In this document: positions 44,149 to 53,053 of the stretch, in pieces
Layout: every line of letters starts with the position of its first letter
Numbering within the stretch: position 1 is the stretch's first letter
Source of the DNA: Henriciella marina DSM 19595
GTDB lineage: Bacteria > Pseudomonadota > Alphaproteobacteria > Caulobacterales > Hyphomonadaceae
Direction of reading: 5' to 3'
Length of the DNA: 64,000 nt
NCBI RefSeq assembly: GCF_000376805.1
Contig: NZ_AQXT01000002.1
Coordinates: forward strand, 1,736,001-1,800,000
Notes under the pieces: model-generated
Databases searched by the model: none
The model's input: the letters and a program-made list of their open reading frames with translations, nothing else
What the model was told of the DNA's origin: nothing
Translations under genes and position numbers: made by a program

Positions 44149-44961
44149 TCAGCCGGTCGCGGCAGACTGGAGGCACGCTTCGCGCACAAGCATTTCCATC
44201 TCGTCCCAGCCCTTATAGGCCCGCAGGGCGCGGTCTGCGCCGATCCAGGCATCTTCAAAGCTTTCGCGCAGGTCATCATCCACGAGGATAGGCAGGAGTG
44301 GATCGAGACAGATCCGAATGGTGAAGCAGATAACACCTGTTTCAGGCAGCTTGCGGATGGTCTGGCGCTCTACCCGCAGGAACAGGTCTTCTGGTTCGGC
44401 GCCGAGCGCGACTGGACGTTCCGGCGTATAGCGCGCGCCACCCGGCTGGACCGTCCAGTTGAAGCGCTCCAGCACGCGGCCGGGCACAAGGCCGTTGAAG
44501 ACGCGGTTTATGCGGGTGGCAAGCTCAGAACTTCCGCCCGGCACGGGCGAATGCAACTCATCGAGCGTGCCGCCGACCATCTCTTCCAGCGACCAGTAAG
44601 TCGGCGCAGTGACTGCCCCTGCGATGAGGCGCCAGTCGCCACACTCATCGCGCTCCAGCAGGCAGAGATCATCTGAAACCAGCGTCGCGGCGCGGCCGAG
44701 CGCACTGTCGGCGGGGCTCTGTGAGGAGACGTTCACCGCCTCGCCGATCATCGCCAGCAGCTCGCGGGCAGGCGCTGAATCGATCTCGCCCAGCAGGGTC
44801 TCATCGCTCTGTTCCTCCAGCAGCATGAGACGCTCAAGTTCGCAGGCATCCATCTCCGTGTCCGGTATGAGCCAGCGGCGTTCAGGGATGGGCTTCAGGG
44901 CGGGGGTGACCCGCGGCGGGCCGTGAAGGAAAGGAAGGTAGGGCGGCGTTCTAGGCGGCAC
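44149..44961 (-). CDS. DUF3445 protein (heme-dependent oxidative N-demethylase-like)
   Basis: A 270-residue DUF3445 protein. It opens with TPPYLPFLHGPPRVTPALKPI and has the family blocks LVSDDLCLLERDECGDWRLIAGAVTAPTYWSLEEMVG, LDELHSPVPG, INRVFNGLVPGRVLERFNWTVQ and LFLRVERQTIRKLPETGVICFTIR. The His-Ser-Pro-Val-Pro element and RxNW are typical. In related enzymes this domain binds heme and demethylates amines. The GTG at 44961 overlaps the methyltransferase stop by 11 bp, so the two are coupled. Demethylase activity is inferred only from family resemblance. Confidence 0.82.
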   Translation of the reverse strand: MPPRTPPYLPFLHGPPRVTPALKPIPERRWLIPDTEMDACELERLMLLEEQSDETLLGEIDSAPARELLAMIGEAVNVSSQSPADSALGRAATLVSDDLCLLERDECGDWRLIAGAVTAPTYWSLEEMVGGTLDELHSPVPGGSSELATRINRVFNGLVPGRVLERFNWTVQPGGARYTPERPVALGAEPEDLFLRVERQTIRKLPETGVICFTIRICLDPLLPILVDDDLRESFEDAWIGADRALRAYKGWDEMEMLVREACLQSAATG

Positions 44962-45577
44962 GCGCCTGACCCCAGCTGACGAAGCCTGCGATTTTTGGTG
45001 TGCTTGGAAGATACATCGTATGCACGTCTTCCAGGACGAAGCCGCTATCACGAAGCATCGCCGTCGCGTCGCGCGTCAGATGACAGCCCCCCGCCAGCGG
45101 CTTCCAGATACGCTCCACGCGGCGCTGCCACTGGGCGACACCCTGATCAGGCGACAGACCGTGTTCGGAGAACAGAACCTTGCCGCCTGGCTTCAGCACG
45201 CGGCGGACTTCTGAAAGCGCGCCCGCCCAGTCGGGGATGGTGCAGAGCACGAAGGTGATGATGACCGTGTCGATCGTGGCGTCTTCAAGCGGCACGTTTT
45301 CTGCGCCGGTTTCAAGAAACTCGATCCGTTCCGACCAGCCAAGCTCGCTGGCTTCGCTTTTGGCCCGCTTCATCATTTCCGGCGACGGCTCAAGCGCATA
45401 GAGCCGCTCAATCTTCGAGGCGTCGTAGAACTGGAAATTCGTGCCCGATCCGCAGCCAAGCTCAAGCACCCGGCCTGTGGCCAGCGGCACCACTTTTTCG
45501 CGCTGCTTCATGATCGGCTTGGTTGCGCACGCACAGGAGATAAGCGGCGGAACGACGAATTTATCCCAGAGACCCAT
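44951..45577 (-). CDS. Class I SAM-dependent methyltransferase
   Basis: A 208-residue methyltransferase of the UbiE/Methyltransf_11 type. SAM site VLELGCGSGTNFQFYD, then YALEPSPEMMKRAKSEA (ribose acid), TGAENVPLEDATIDTVIITFVLCTI, and VLKPGGKVLFSEHGLSPD. The Cys-rich start (LISCACATKPIMKQREKVVP) is like bacterial METTL7-type enzymes, and the ending has no extension. The substrate may be a small thiol or lipid. It follows the membrane-protein gene by 3 bp and overlaps the DUF3445 gene: a three-gene operon. Confidence 0.9.
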   Translation of the reverse strand: MGLWDKFVVPPLISCACATKPIMKQREKVVPLATGRVLELGCGSGTNFQFYDASKIERLYALEPSPEMMKRAKSEASELGWSERIEFLETGAENVPLEDATIDTVIITFVLCTIPDWAGALSEVRRVLKPGGKVLFSEHGLSPDQGVAQWQRRVERIWKPLAGGCHLTRDATAMLRDSGFVLEDVHTMYLPSTPKIAGFVSWGQARAA

Positions 45578-45580
45578 ATC

Positions 45581-46282
45581 CTATTGCTCCGCGTTGAGCC
45601 GCATGCGCGTGGCGGCATTCGCTGGTTCCACCGTCAGCGCTTGCTGGGTGATGATGATATCGTAGGCCAGGCCATCCTCCATCGGTGCATAGACAGCAGA
45701 TCCGAACTGGTTGCCTTTGACGCCAACCCGGTTGCCCTGCTCACGCGCCAGAGCGAAGACATCAAGACCCGGATTGTCGGACAGGGCCAGGCCATTGCTG
45801 GTCGCTTCGGAAACGCTGGAGGTGTTATAACGACGGTTCATGCGCCCTTCGATGTATTCAAGGCGGTAGACACTGTCATAGCCAAGCATGTTCGCCATTG
45901 GTTCAAAGGTGATGACACGTGCGCCGAGGGAAAACTCGTCGCCACTGAGGATACAGGGCTCGCCTTCGTCGCCCGGGTCGAAACAGGTGATTGTCTCGCC
46001 GCCAGCAAGGTCGACATCGACGCGGAAGGCATTCTCTTCATCTGCGACCGCATCAAAGCTGATCCGCGCGACCGGGCGTTCATAGGTCAGGCGCTCATAG
46101 GTCTGCAGGTTCAGGCCGAAGAAGGTGCCGATCCCCGCCATGCCGAGAAAACCAATACCGAACAGGAACCGGAGGCCGCCTGCGACCACGCGCAACTTGA
46201 AGAGGCGCCCAAGACCCGCAAATGTCAGCATGAGCCCGACGAGGCCAGCAAGAGCCGGTAAAATCCACCAGAGCAGTCCCAT
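45581..46282 (-). CDS. Uncharacterised membrane protein
   Basis: A 233-residue protein with two N-terminal helices (LLWWILPALAGLVGLMLTFAGLG and the following LRFLFGIGFLGMAGIGTFFGL) and a beta-rich outer domain (YERPVARISFDAVADEENAFRVDV, FDPGDEGEPCILSGDEFSLGARV, YDSVYRLEYIEG). The QTYERLTYERPVA pattern occurs in conserved alphaproteobacterial proteins sometimes labelled efflux-related, but I see no sign of a pump. AGGACA stands before the ATG at 46282. It heads the operon with the methyltransferase and DUF3445 genes. Confidence 0.75.
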   Translation of the reverse strand: MGLLWWILPALAGLVGLMLTFAGLGRLFKLRVVAGGLRFLFGIGFLGMAGIGTFFGLNLQTYERLTYERPVARISFDAVADEENAFRVDVDLAGGETITCFDPGDEGEPCILSGDEFSLGARVITFEPMANMLGYDSVYRLEYIEGRMNRRYNTSSVSEATSNGLALSDNPGLDVFALAREQGNRVGVKGNQFGSAVYAPMEDGLAYDIIITQQALTVEPANAATRMRLNAEQ

Positions 46283-46407
46283 CTTGTCCTCTCTTGCGCA
46301 GATACGCGCCGCGTCCCTTCCGGACCCTAGCGTAACATTACAGCCTGTCACCACAATAAACGGCCCGTTCACCCTGTCATATTCGCGGCAGGACATGTTA
46401 CACCGAT

Positions 46408-46421
46408 TGCATCTTGATGCA
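46408..46421. promoter_or_regulatory. Perfect palindrome TGCATC-TT-GATGCA (possible operator)
   Basis: The two halves are exact inverted repeats. It lies 19 bp before the S9 peptidase start in the divergent gap. A binding protein is not known; it may be chance. Confidence 0.35.
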
Positions 46422-46439
46422 GCGTGGAGATGATTTGTG

Positions 46440-48524
46440 ATGATGAGAATACTTCTGGCGGGCCTATGCCTGCTCGGCCTTGGTACGGGTTCCGCGCTCG
46501 CCCAGGATACAGGCGAGGAGGACACCTCCCGCAGCTTCACCGCAGACCGTGTCTTCGATATCGAATATGCGACCTCGCCGCAGATCTCGCCGGATGGGTC
46601 GAAGATTGTCTATGTCCGGCACTCGATGGACCGCCTCAAGGATCAGGACCGCGGCGACCTCTGGATCATCGATGTCGCGTCAGGCGAGCAGCGCCCGCTT
46701 GTGACCGGCGGGGCCTCAGCCAGCAGCCCTGTCTGGTCGCCTGATGGCACGAAACTTCTCTACTCCACCGCGTCTGATGACGGTAAACCTGAGCTGCGGC
46801 TGCTTTATCTCGACAGCGGCCAGAGCTTCTCCCTTGCCCAGCTGCAATACGGCGCGTCCGGCCCGAAATGGTCGCCCGACGGCTCGATGATCGCTTTCTC
46901 GATGTTTGTCGACGGTGAGGCGGCGAGCTTTGCGAGCGCCCCGGAAAAGCGCGAGGGCGCAGAGTGGAACGAGCCTGTCCGCGTCATCGACGATCTGACC
47001 TTCCGTTTCGATGGTCAGGGCTATCTGAAGGAAGGCTCCACCCAGACGTTCGTTCTTTCTGCCAGCGGCGGCTCCCCGCGCCAGATCACCGATGGCGAAG
47101 CAGACCTTACGAGCCCGGTCTGGCTGGGCAATGATACGCTTCTGGTTAGCGGCAATACTGCCGAGGACCGCGACCTCGACCCGATCGAGAGCGAGATCTA
47201 TGCCATTGATCTTTCTGACAAGTCGATGCGCGCGCTGACCAGCCGCGACGGGCCTGACTACGGCCCGGTTGTCTCACCGAATGGCCGTATGATTGCCTTC
47301 AGGGGCCATGATGACAACGTCCTCGCCTATGAGCAGGATAATCTCTACCTGATGAATGCCGATGGCTCGAACGTCCGCGAGATTGCCGCCGATTTCGACA
47401 AGTCGTTCGGACAGATTGTCTGGGCGGCGGATGGCGACAGCCTCTACGCGCTGATCGAAAATGCCGGCGAGATCGACCTTTATGAGGTCACCACAGGGGG
47501 CCAGACCTCCGTTGCGGTCTCCGGCCTCGGCGGCACGTCCATCGGCCGGCCTTATGCGGGCGCAGACTTCTCTGTCTCCAGAACCTCGCGCCCGGTCATT
47601 GCCTACACGGCTGGCTCTCCCGACAAGCCGGCAGACGTGGCCGTCTCCGGGCCGTCAGTGAATGACCGCGTTCTGACGGCGCTTAATGACGACGTCCTTC
47701 CCTATCTCGACATGGCAAGCGTCGAGGAGATCAAGGTCTCCTCCAGCGCCGATGGCCGCGAGATCGAGGCCTGGGTCGCCCTGCCGCATGGCTTTGAGGC
47801 CGATGGCAGTTATCCGATGATCCTGGAAATCCATGGCGGACCGTTCTCCATGTACGGGCCATTCTTCGCCAGCGAGATCCAGCGCTATGCCGCTGAAGGC
47901 TATGTCACGGTCTGGGCCAATCCGCGCGGCTCGACCGGATACGGCGAGGAATTCGCCCAGCTGATCGACCAGGCCTATCCCGGCAATGATCATGACGACC
48001 TGATGAGCGTCGTCGATGAACTGGTCGCCCGCGACTATGTCGACCCGGAGCGGCTTTTCATTACCGGTGGCTCCGGCGGCGGCGTGCTGACCGCATGGGC
48101 CGTCGGCAAGACCGACCGGTTTGCAGCCGCGGCCACGATCAAACCCGTGATCAACTGGTTCAGCATGGCGCTGTCGGCCGATATCGCATCCTTCGTCTGG
48201 CGCCACTGGATTCGCGAGGACCCGTGGGAAAATCCGCAAGCCTATTTCGAGCGCTCGCCGATTTCGCTGGTTGGAAACGTCACGACGCCAACCCTCGTCA
48301 TGGTCGGCGAGGAAGACTGGCGGACGCCTGCCTGGGAAGCTGAGCAGTTCTACACCGCGCTTAAATTCCGCGGCGTCGATACCGCCCTCATCCGCGTTCC
48401 GGGCTCACCGCACTATATCGCGTCACGCCCCAGCCGGCTGATCGCCAAGACGGACAATATCATGGGCTGGTTCGCGAAATACGATCCTGCCAAGCAGGAC
48501 GACGCCGAAGAGAGCGAGGACTAG
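46440..48524 (+). CDS. Exported S9 (dipeptidyl/acylaminoacyl) peptidase
   Basis: A 694-residue serine peptidase. Signal peptide MMRILLAGLCLLGLGTGSALAQ. Residues about 35-410 are a TolB-like propeller (ISPDGSKIVYVRHSMDR, WSPDGTKLLYST, WSPDGSMIAFS). The hydrolase domain has LEIHGGPFSMYG, nucleophile in FITGGSGGGVLTAW (GGSGGG where relatives have GxSYGG), Asp in VGEEDWRTP, and His in GSPHYIA. It would trim peptides in the periplasm. GGAGA precedes the start; a GTG 3 nt earlier is possible. It lies 10 bp before the purine deaminase gene. Confidence 0.93.
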   Translation: MMRILLAGLCLLGLGTGSALAQDTGEEDTSRSFTADRVFDIEYATSPQISPDGSKIVYVRHSMDRLKDQDRGDLWIIDVASGEQRPLVTGGASASSPVWSPDGTKLLYSTASDDGKPELRLLYLDSGQSFSLAQLQYGASGPKWSPDGSMIAFSMFVDGEAASFASAPEKREGAEWNEPVRVIDDLTFRFDGQGYLKEGSTQTFVLSASGGSPRQITDGEADLTSPVWLGNDTLLVSGNTAEDRDLDPIESEIYAIDLSDKSMRALTSRDGPDYGPVVSPNGRMIAFRGHDDNVLAYEQDNLYLMNADGSNVREIAADFDKSFGQIVWAADGDSLYALIENAGEIDLYEVTTGGQTSVAVSGLGGTSIGRPYAGADFSVSRTSRPVIAYTAGSPDKPADVAVSGPSVNDRVLTALNDDVLPYLDMASVEEIKVSSSADGREIEAWVALPHGFEADGSYPMILEIHGGPFSMYGPFFASEIQRYAAEGYVTVWANPRGSTGYGEEFAQLIDQAYPGNDHDDLMSVVDELVARDYVDPERLFITGGSGGGVLTAWAVGKTDRFAAAATIKPVINWFSMALSADIASFVWRHWIREDPWENPQAYFERSPISLVGNVTTPTLVMVGEEDWRTPAWEAEQFYTALKFRGVDTALIRVPGSPHYIASRPSRLIAKTDNIMGWFAKYDPAKQDDAEESED

Positions 48525-48534
48525 AGAACCGACA

Positions 48535-49548
48535 ATGTCGAACATCAACGCCCTGATCGAGGCCCTGCCCAAGGCAGAGCTTCACCTTCATATCGAAGGC
48601 AGCCTTGAGCCTGAACAGCTCCTCGAATTTGCTGACCGCAACAAGGTCGACCTGCCCTTCAAGACGCTGGAGGAGGTTCGCGCGGCCTATGAGTTCTCCA
48701 ACCTGCAGGACTTTCTGGATATCTATTATCAGGGCATGTCCGTGCTCCAGACCGAGGATGATTTCCACGATCTGACCGACGCCTATCTGAAGCGCGTGGC
48801 GGCGGATAATGTCCGCCATGTCGAGATATTCTTCGACCCGCAGGGCCATACAGAGCGCGGCATTCCCTTCGACGTGCCGATCACCGGCATCCTGAAGGCG
48901 CTGGACGCGGCGCAGGAGCGCTATGGCATCAGCTACCGGCTCATCATGTGCTTCCTGCGCCATCTTTCAGAAGAAGATGCCTTCAAGACATGGGAAGAGG
49001 CAAAGCCCTGGCTGGCCCGCATTCATGGCATCGGCCTCGACAGTTCAGAGAATGGCCACCCGCCGTCGAAATTCACGCGGATCTATGAAGCGGCGCGCGA
49101 GGCTGGCCTCAAACTCGTCGCCCATGCCGGCGAGGAAGGCCCGCCCGCCTATGTCTACGAAGCGCTGGATGAGCTGAAAATTGACCGCATCGACCATGGT
49201 AATCGCTCGCTGGAGGATGACGCCCTCATCGCGCGCATTCGCGATGCTGGCATCACGCTGACAGTGTGCCCGCTGTCGAACCTTTCGCTCTGTGTGGTCG
49301 ATGACCTCAAAGACCATCCATTGAAAAAGATGCTGGCGCTTGGCCTGAAAGCCACCGTCAATTCGGACGACCCGGCCTATTTCGGCGGTTATGTGAACCA
49401 GAACTACCGCGAAACGGCTGAAGCCGTCGGCCTGACACACGATGACATCATCACGCTCGCGAAGAACAGCTTCACCGGGTCATTTCTGTCTGCCGAAGAA
49501 CAGGCACCGCACCTGGAAGCGATTGATCGCATAGCGGCGGCGCACTGA
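48535..49548 (+). CDS. Adenine deaminase (adenosine/adenine deaminase superfamily)
   Basis: A 337-residue zinc deaminase. Zinc ligands: HLHIEGSLEP (two His), KLVAHAGEEGPP (His) and VNSDDPAYFGGY (Asp pair); proton-shuttle Glu in HAGEEG. The EIFFDPQGHTERGIPF stretch is that of the fungal Aah1/bacterial adenine deaminase branch, so adenine to hypoxanthine is more likely than adenosine to inosine. It works in purine salvage in the cytoplasm. It is 10 bp after the S9 peptidase and 12 bp before the DUF1622 gene, all on one strand. Confidence 0.92.
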   Translation: MSNINALIEALPKAELHLHIEGSLEPEQLLEFADRNKVDLPFKTLEEVRAAYEFSNLQDFLDIYYQGMSVLQTEDDFHDLTDAYLKRVAADNVRHVEIFFDPQGHTERGIPFDVPITGILKALDAAQERYGISYRLIMCFLRHLSEEDAFKTWEEAKPWLARIHGIGLDSSENGHPPSKFTRIYEAAREAGLKLVAHAGEEGPPAYVYEALDELKIDRIDHGNRSLEDDALIARIRDAGITLTVCPLSNLSLCVVDDLKDHPLKKMLALGLKATVNSDDPAYFGGYVNQNYRETAEAVGLTHDDIITLAKNSFTGSFLSAEEQAPHLEAIDRIAAAH

Positions 49549-49560
49549 CGGGAGGAATGG

Positions 49561-49965
49561 ATGGGAACCGGTGCAGGTGCGCAGCTGGAATACATTCTGG
49601 AAACGCTGTCCTTCGGGATCGAGCTTGTTTCCGCGCTGATCCTTGTGGCCGGTTCGCTGGTATTTCTCTGGACACTTGGCAGCGGCCTTCTCACCCCATC
49701 TGTCAGTGTGACAACCGCCCTGCAGCGCGGGCGGTTGAAGCTGGGCACCTATATTCTTGCCGCGCTCGAATTCCTGATCGTCGCCGATATCCTTTTTACC
49801 ATCGTTCATCGGACACTGGATGATGTCATCGTGCTTGCCATCGTGGCGGGCGTACGCACCGTGGTCAGCTATTTCCTGGGAAAGGAGATCGAAGCGCTCA
49901 GTCAGGAAGAAAGCGAGGCGCTCGGCCTGCGCCGGCGCTCGGACGCTGGCCCGTCCATCTCTTGA
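49561..49965 (+). CDS. DUF1622 membrane protein
   Basis: A 134-residue membrane protein with three helices: ILETLSFGIELVSALILVAGSLVFLW, then after RGRLKLGTYILAALEFLIVADILFTIVHRT a third segment VIVLAIVAGVRTVVSYFLG. The GRLKLGTYIL-x-ALEFLIVADI-x-xT core is the DUF1622 mark; function unknown. GGGAGGAATGG places the ATG at 49561. The last 68 bp overlap the end of the opposing AraC gene. Confidence 0.9.
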   Translation: MGTGAGAQLEYILETLSFGIELVSALILVAGSLVFLWTLGSGLLTPSVSVTTALQRGRLKLGTYILAALEFLIVADILFTIVHRTLDDVIVLAIVAGVRTVVSYFLGKEIEALSQEESEALGLRRRSDAGPSIS

Positions 49966-50932
49966 AGGCGCGCGAGAAGGCGCTTGGATCGGAAAAACCG
50001 ACCAGATAGGCGGTCTCATTGACCGAGACTTTTTCGCCTTCGAGATAATCAATCGCCAGGCGATGGCGCAACTGGTCAAGCAGCTCGTCAAAACTCGTGC
50101 CTTCCTGCTTTAGCTGCCGGTACAGCGTCTGGCGGCTCACGCCCATCTGCGAGGCCATCGTCTTCATGCTGATTTTGCCCGTATGCAGATCCGCCATCAT
50201 GCGTCGCTCCACCTCGGAGGCGACCGTATCGGACGCTTCAAGCCTCTTCAGGAGGGCCTCGGCCTGCTCGCTCAGTATGCCGAAAACATAGCCGGGCGAG
50301 TTCGATATCGTCATCGTGAAATAGGCCGGGTCGATCTCCATCGTGTTCCGTTCCCGGCCAAACTGGACCGGCACACCCAGATGTTCCTCATACAGGTCGC
50401 CATAGTCGGGCCGTGCGTGCGTGACCTCGGCAGACAAATAGAGCGGCACTGTCGGAAAGATCCGGCTAAACCCGCAGATGAACCGGCCAAGCGTCGATTC
50501 CGTCAGTTCCGGGAAACTGTTGGGATTGGCCCGCTTGTCGACGATGTAAGTGCGCCCGCCTTGTTCTTCGACGACAAAGCGGTCCTCGCGCCCCACGCCC
50601 TCTACCTCGATCACCAGCCGACCATACCGGTTCATCTGCCGGAAGGCCTCGTCCATGGTCGGCGCCGCGAAACAGATCAGGCCCACGATGGACAACACGT
50701 TGAACCTGATATCGGTGCCAAAGTGCAGCGCGAGTGCAGGGTCTCCGGAAAGCCGCTTGCCTTCGCGCATCAGGCGCTTGAACCGCTCGAACGGAACACG
50801 CGCCTCACTCTGTTTGAGATCGCTGGCATTTAGCCCGGCCGCAGACAGCAATTGAGCGCGGTCAGCGCCGCGGCTGACGGCAAGGTCAAGCAGAGCTTTC
50901 GTATAACCAGCTGATACCGTGGCTCCCGCCAT
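49898..50932 (-). CDS. AraC-family transcriptional regulator
   Basis: A 344-residue regulator. The N-terminal 190 residues are an arabinose-binding-like (AraC_binding_2 type) domain: AGLNASDLKQSEARVPFERFKRLM, ALHFGTDIRFNVLSIVGLICF. The C-terminal part is the two-helix-turn-helix AraC domain: ISMKTMASQMGVSRQTLYRQLKQEGTSF and VNETAYLVGFSDPSAFSRAFKRWTGQRP. It may control the divergent DUF2306 gene. AGGGGGG precedes two ATG codons (50935, 50932). Its end overlaps DUF1622 by 68 bp, an unusually long convergent overlap. Confidence 0.92.
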   Translation of the reverse strand: MAGATVSAGYTKALLDLAVSRGADRAQLLSAAGLNASDLKQSEARVPFERFKRLMREGKRLSGDPALALHFGTDIRFNVLSIVGLICFAAPTMDEAFRQMNRYGRLVIEVEGVGREDRFVVEEQGGRTYIVDKRANPNSFPELTESTLGRFICGFSRIFPTVPLYLSAEVTHARPDYGDLYEEHLGVPVQFGRERNTMEIDPAYFTMTISNSPGYVFGILSEQAEALLKRLEASDTVASEVERRMMADLHTGKISMKTMASQMGVSRQTLYRQLKQEGTSFDELLDQLRHRLAIDYLEGEKVSVNETAYLVGFSDPSAFSRAFKRWTGQRPSAGAGRAPRFLPD

Positions 50933-51062
50933 CATCCCCCCTCTCGAGCGTTGCGCCCCGTCCTATTGTTACCACAGGTCATGAAATTGGAACCCGCTGT
51001 CATGGGGTAAGCCGCGCCGTCCCGATAATCTTCGGCAAAATATCAATAAGAAGACAAAAAAC

Positions 51063-51890
51063 ATGACAACGCTCACCTCCCGCCCCGCAATCCTCCCGCA
51101 GCTCGATGCGTTGCGCGTCCTGAAACTATCAGGCGCGCTCTGGTTCGTCATCGCCGTGATCGGGCAGGCAGCCTTTGCGGCCTATATCCTCGGCTTTTAC
51201 GGCGTCTCGACCGCCCAAGGTGATTTCGAGCGTATGGATGGCCGCGTCTTTCACGGCTTCATCGACGGAGACCTGCTGGGCAATAGTCTGTTCCTGAGCC
51301 ATGTACTGCTGGCCTTCATCATCACGTTCGGCGCTCCGTTCCAGCTCATCCCGCAAATCCGGAACCGCTTCCGTACCTTCCACCGTTGGAATGGCCGCCT
51401 GTTCCTCATCGTGGCCGTGGTGATCAGCACCGGCGCCCTTATCCTCGTCTATCATCGCGGCGTTATCGGCGGCGCCTTCGTCGCGACCGGCAACACGATC
51501 AATGCGGTCTGCATTCTCGTATTTGCTGTCATGACGCTGAGATTTGCGCTCAAGCGTCGGTTCGCAGATCACCATCGCTGGGCGATGCGGCTTTTCATTG
51601 CGGCGAGCGGTGTCTGGTTCTTCCGGCTCGGCTTCGGCTTCTGGGCCGGTATCACGGGGGGCACAATGCCCGGTAGCGCCATGGGCCTGACCGGGCCGTT
51701 CGACCGGTTCCTCGGCATCGGACACGCCATCATTCCCTTGCTTGTCCTGGAACTTTACCTCCTCGCCCGCGACAGAGGCTCATCCACGGCGCGCTACGCC
51801 ATGGCAGGTGGAATGGTTGCGGCCAGCGCGGCGACAGCACTCGGCATCTTCATGGCCGCGCAGATCTTCTGGCTACCGGCCTTACACTAG
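51063..51890 (+). CDS. DUF2306 membrane protein
   Basis: A 275-residue membrane protein with six to seven helices. DUF2306 features: HVLLAFIITFGAPFQLIPQIRNRFRTFHRWNGRLFLIVAVVISTGALILV, GNTINAVCILVFAVMTLRFAL and HHRWAMRLFIAASGVWFFRLGFGFW. The repeated His residues could hold heme as in related b-type proteins, but that is unproven. The ATG at 51063 begins a polar 20-residue lead. It is divergent from the AraC regulator across 130 bp, a typical regulator-target pairing. Confidence 0.85.
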   Translation: MTTLTSRPAILPQLDALRVLKLSGALWFVIAVIGQAAFAAYILGFYGVSTAQGDFERMDGRVFHGFIDGDLLGNSLFLSHVLLAFIITFGAPFQLIPQIRNRFRTFHRWNGRLFLIVAVVISTGALILVYHRGVIGGAFVATGNTINAVCILVFAVMTLRFALKRRFADHHRWAMRLFIAASGVWFFRLGFGFWAGITGGTMPGSAMGLTGPFDRFLGIGHAIIPLLVLELYLLARDRGSSTARYAMAGGMVAASAATALGIFMAAQIFWLPALH

Positions 51891-51921
51891 ACCGGCGAAT
51901 AGGTATCAACACGCAGACGCT

Positions 51922-52371
51922 CTAGGGCCCGTTCAGCCTGACTTGTCCGGGCCGCCCTCCCGGCGCATCGACTTTTTCGGTCCAGCCCATCGCCATATAG
52001 GCCTTCATCGCGCTTTCATTCTGCGTATCGACGTCCAGCGAGAGCGGCGCGCGGGCAAGGTCACGCGCAACATCAAGCAGGCCAGCGCCAATTCCGCAGA
52101 ACCGCCAGTCCAGCGCCACGAAGAGATGCGGCACATAGGCCTTTTCGCGCTCCAGCGTCAGGAACCCCACGACACCGGCATTCGGTTCTTCCGCAACGAT
52201 GCAGCGCGTTGTCCTGATGGCCTGCCGGAGCCGGATAAGCTCTTCCGCAGGCCCGCCGCGCCAGGGGAAGGCATCAAGGCAGTCGAGAAATAGCGTCTCA
52301 AGATCAACATCATCGTCCCGCCTGTAAGAGCGGATCTTCCAGCCAGCAGCAGGATGGATCATGAGCGCCAT
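51922..52371 (-). CDS. GNAT-family N-acetyltransferase
   Basis: A 149-residue GNAT with WKIRSYRRDDDVDLETLF, VGFLTLEREKAYVPHLFVALDWRFCGIGAGLLDVAR (the acetyl-CoA loop is in WRFCGIGAGLL) and LSLDVDTQNESAMKAYMAMGWTE, the classic end of the fold. The target is unknown. The open frame runs 73 codons further upstream but that part lacks sense; ATG 52371 or 52362 can serve as start. It diverges from the SRPBCC-like gene. Confidence 0.85.
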   Translation of the reverse strand: MALMIHPAAGWKIRSYRRDDDVDLETLFLDCLDAFPWRGGPAEELIRLRQAIRTTRCIVAEEPNAGVVGFLTLEREKAYVPHLFVALDWRFCGIGAGLLDVARDLARAPLSLDVDTQNESAMKAYMAMGWTEKVDAPGGRPGQVRLNGP

Positions 52372-52531
52372 GGGAATGAGCCTAGCTTTCACACGAGATT
52401 TTCGGAAGAGGGATATGACGCTTGGATGACATTGCACTGTCGTTTCACGCCCGCGCGGTGCAAACGCGCCACAGCTTGCAAACGGCAATCTCTCGCGGAA
52501 TAGTCTGCGATGGAAACCGGGGGATGAAAAC

Positions 52532-53050
52532 GTGAAGCCTCTTTGCCTGATCGCAGCTTGCCTCGCCGGGCTGCCTGCCTCTGCCGACATTGTCTCGGCA
52601 AAGTCAGATCATTATTCCTTGCGCCATGAGGCCATGTCCGAGCTTGAGCCGAAGCTTCTCTGGCAGCGGCTCGTTCAGCCGTGCGCGTGGTGGCATCCGG
52701 ACCATACCTATTCAGGCAATGCCGACCATCTGACTCTGGATCTGGCGGCAGGCGGCATCTGGATGGAAAACTGGCATGTGAACTCCGTCGCGCATGGCAC
52801 CGTACTGGCAGTTCTGGAGAACGAAATGCTGCGCCTCGACGCGCCCTTTGGGCCTCTACAGGGCATGGGCGTAAACGTCGTCTGGACCATCACGCTTGCG
52901 CCAGACGCAGAAACCGGCGGCACGCGCATAGTATTCGAAGAGGTTGCGAACGGATCCAGTGAGAGCGGTCTTGACCAGATCGCGGCAGCTGTGGACCGGG
53001 TCAAACAACAGGCGATCATGCGCCTCGCTGATCCGGCCCTGACAAATTAG
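52532..53050 (+). CDS. Exported SRPBCC-like protein
   Basis: A 172-residue protein with a signal peptide (KPLCLIAACLAGLPASADI). The mature part has the strand/helix order of the START/SRPBCC fold: ELEPKLLWQRLVQPCAWWHPDHTYSGNADHLTLDL, GGIWMENW, HGTVLAVLENEMLRLDAPFGPLQ, GTRIVFEEVANG and a final helix VDRVKQQAIMRL. It resembles AHSA1-type proteins, which is unusual in that this one appears exported. It may bind a hydrophobic ligand. The GTG at 52532 follows GGGGGATG. Confidence 0.75.
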   Translation: MKPLCLIAACLAGLPASADIVSAKSDHYSLRHEAMSELEPKLLWQRLVQPCAWWHPDHTYSGNADHLTLDLAAGGIWMENWHVNSVAHGTVLAVLENEMLRLDAPFGPLQGMGVNVVWTITLAPDAETGGTRIVFEEVANGSSESGLDQIAAAVDRVKQQAIMRLADPALTN

Positions 53051-53053
53051 ACC

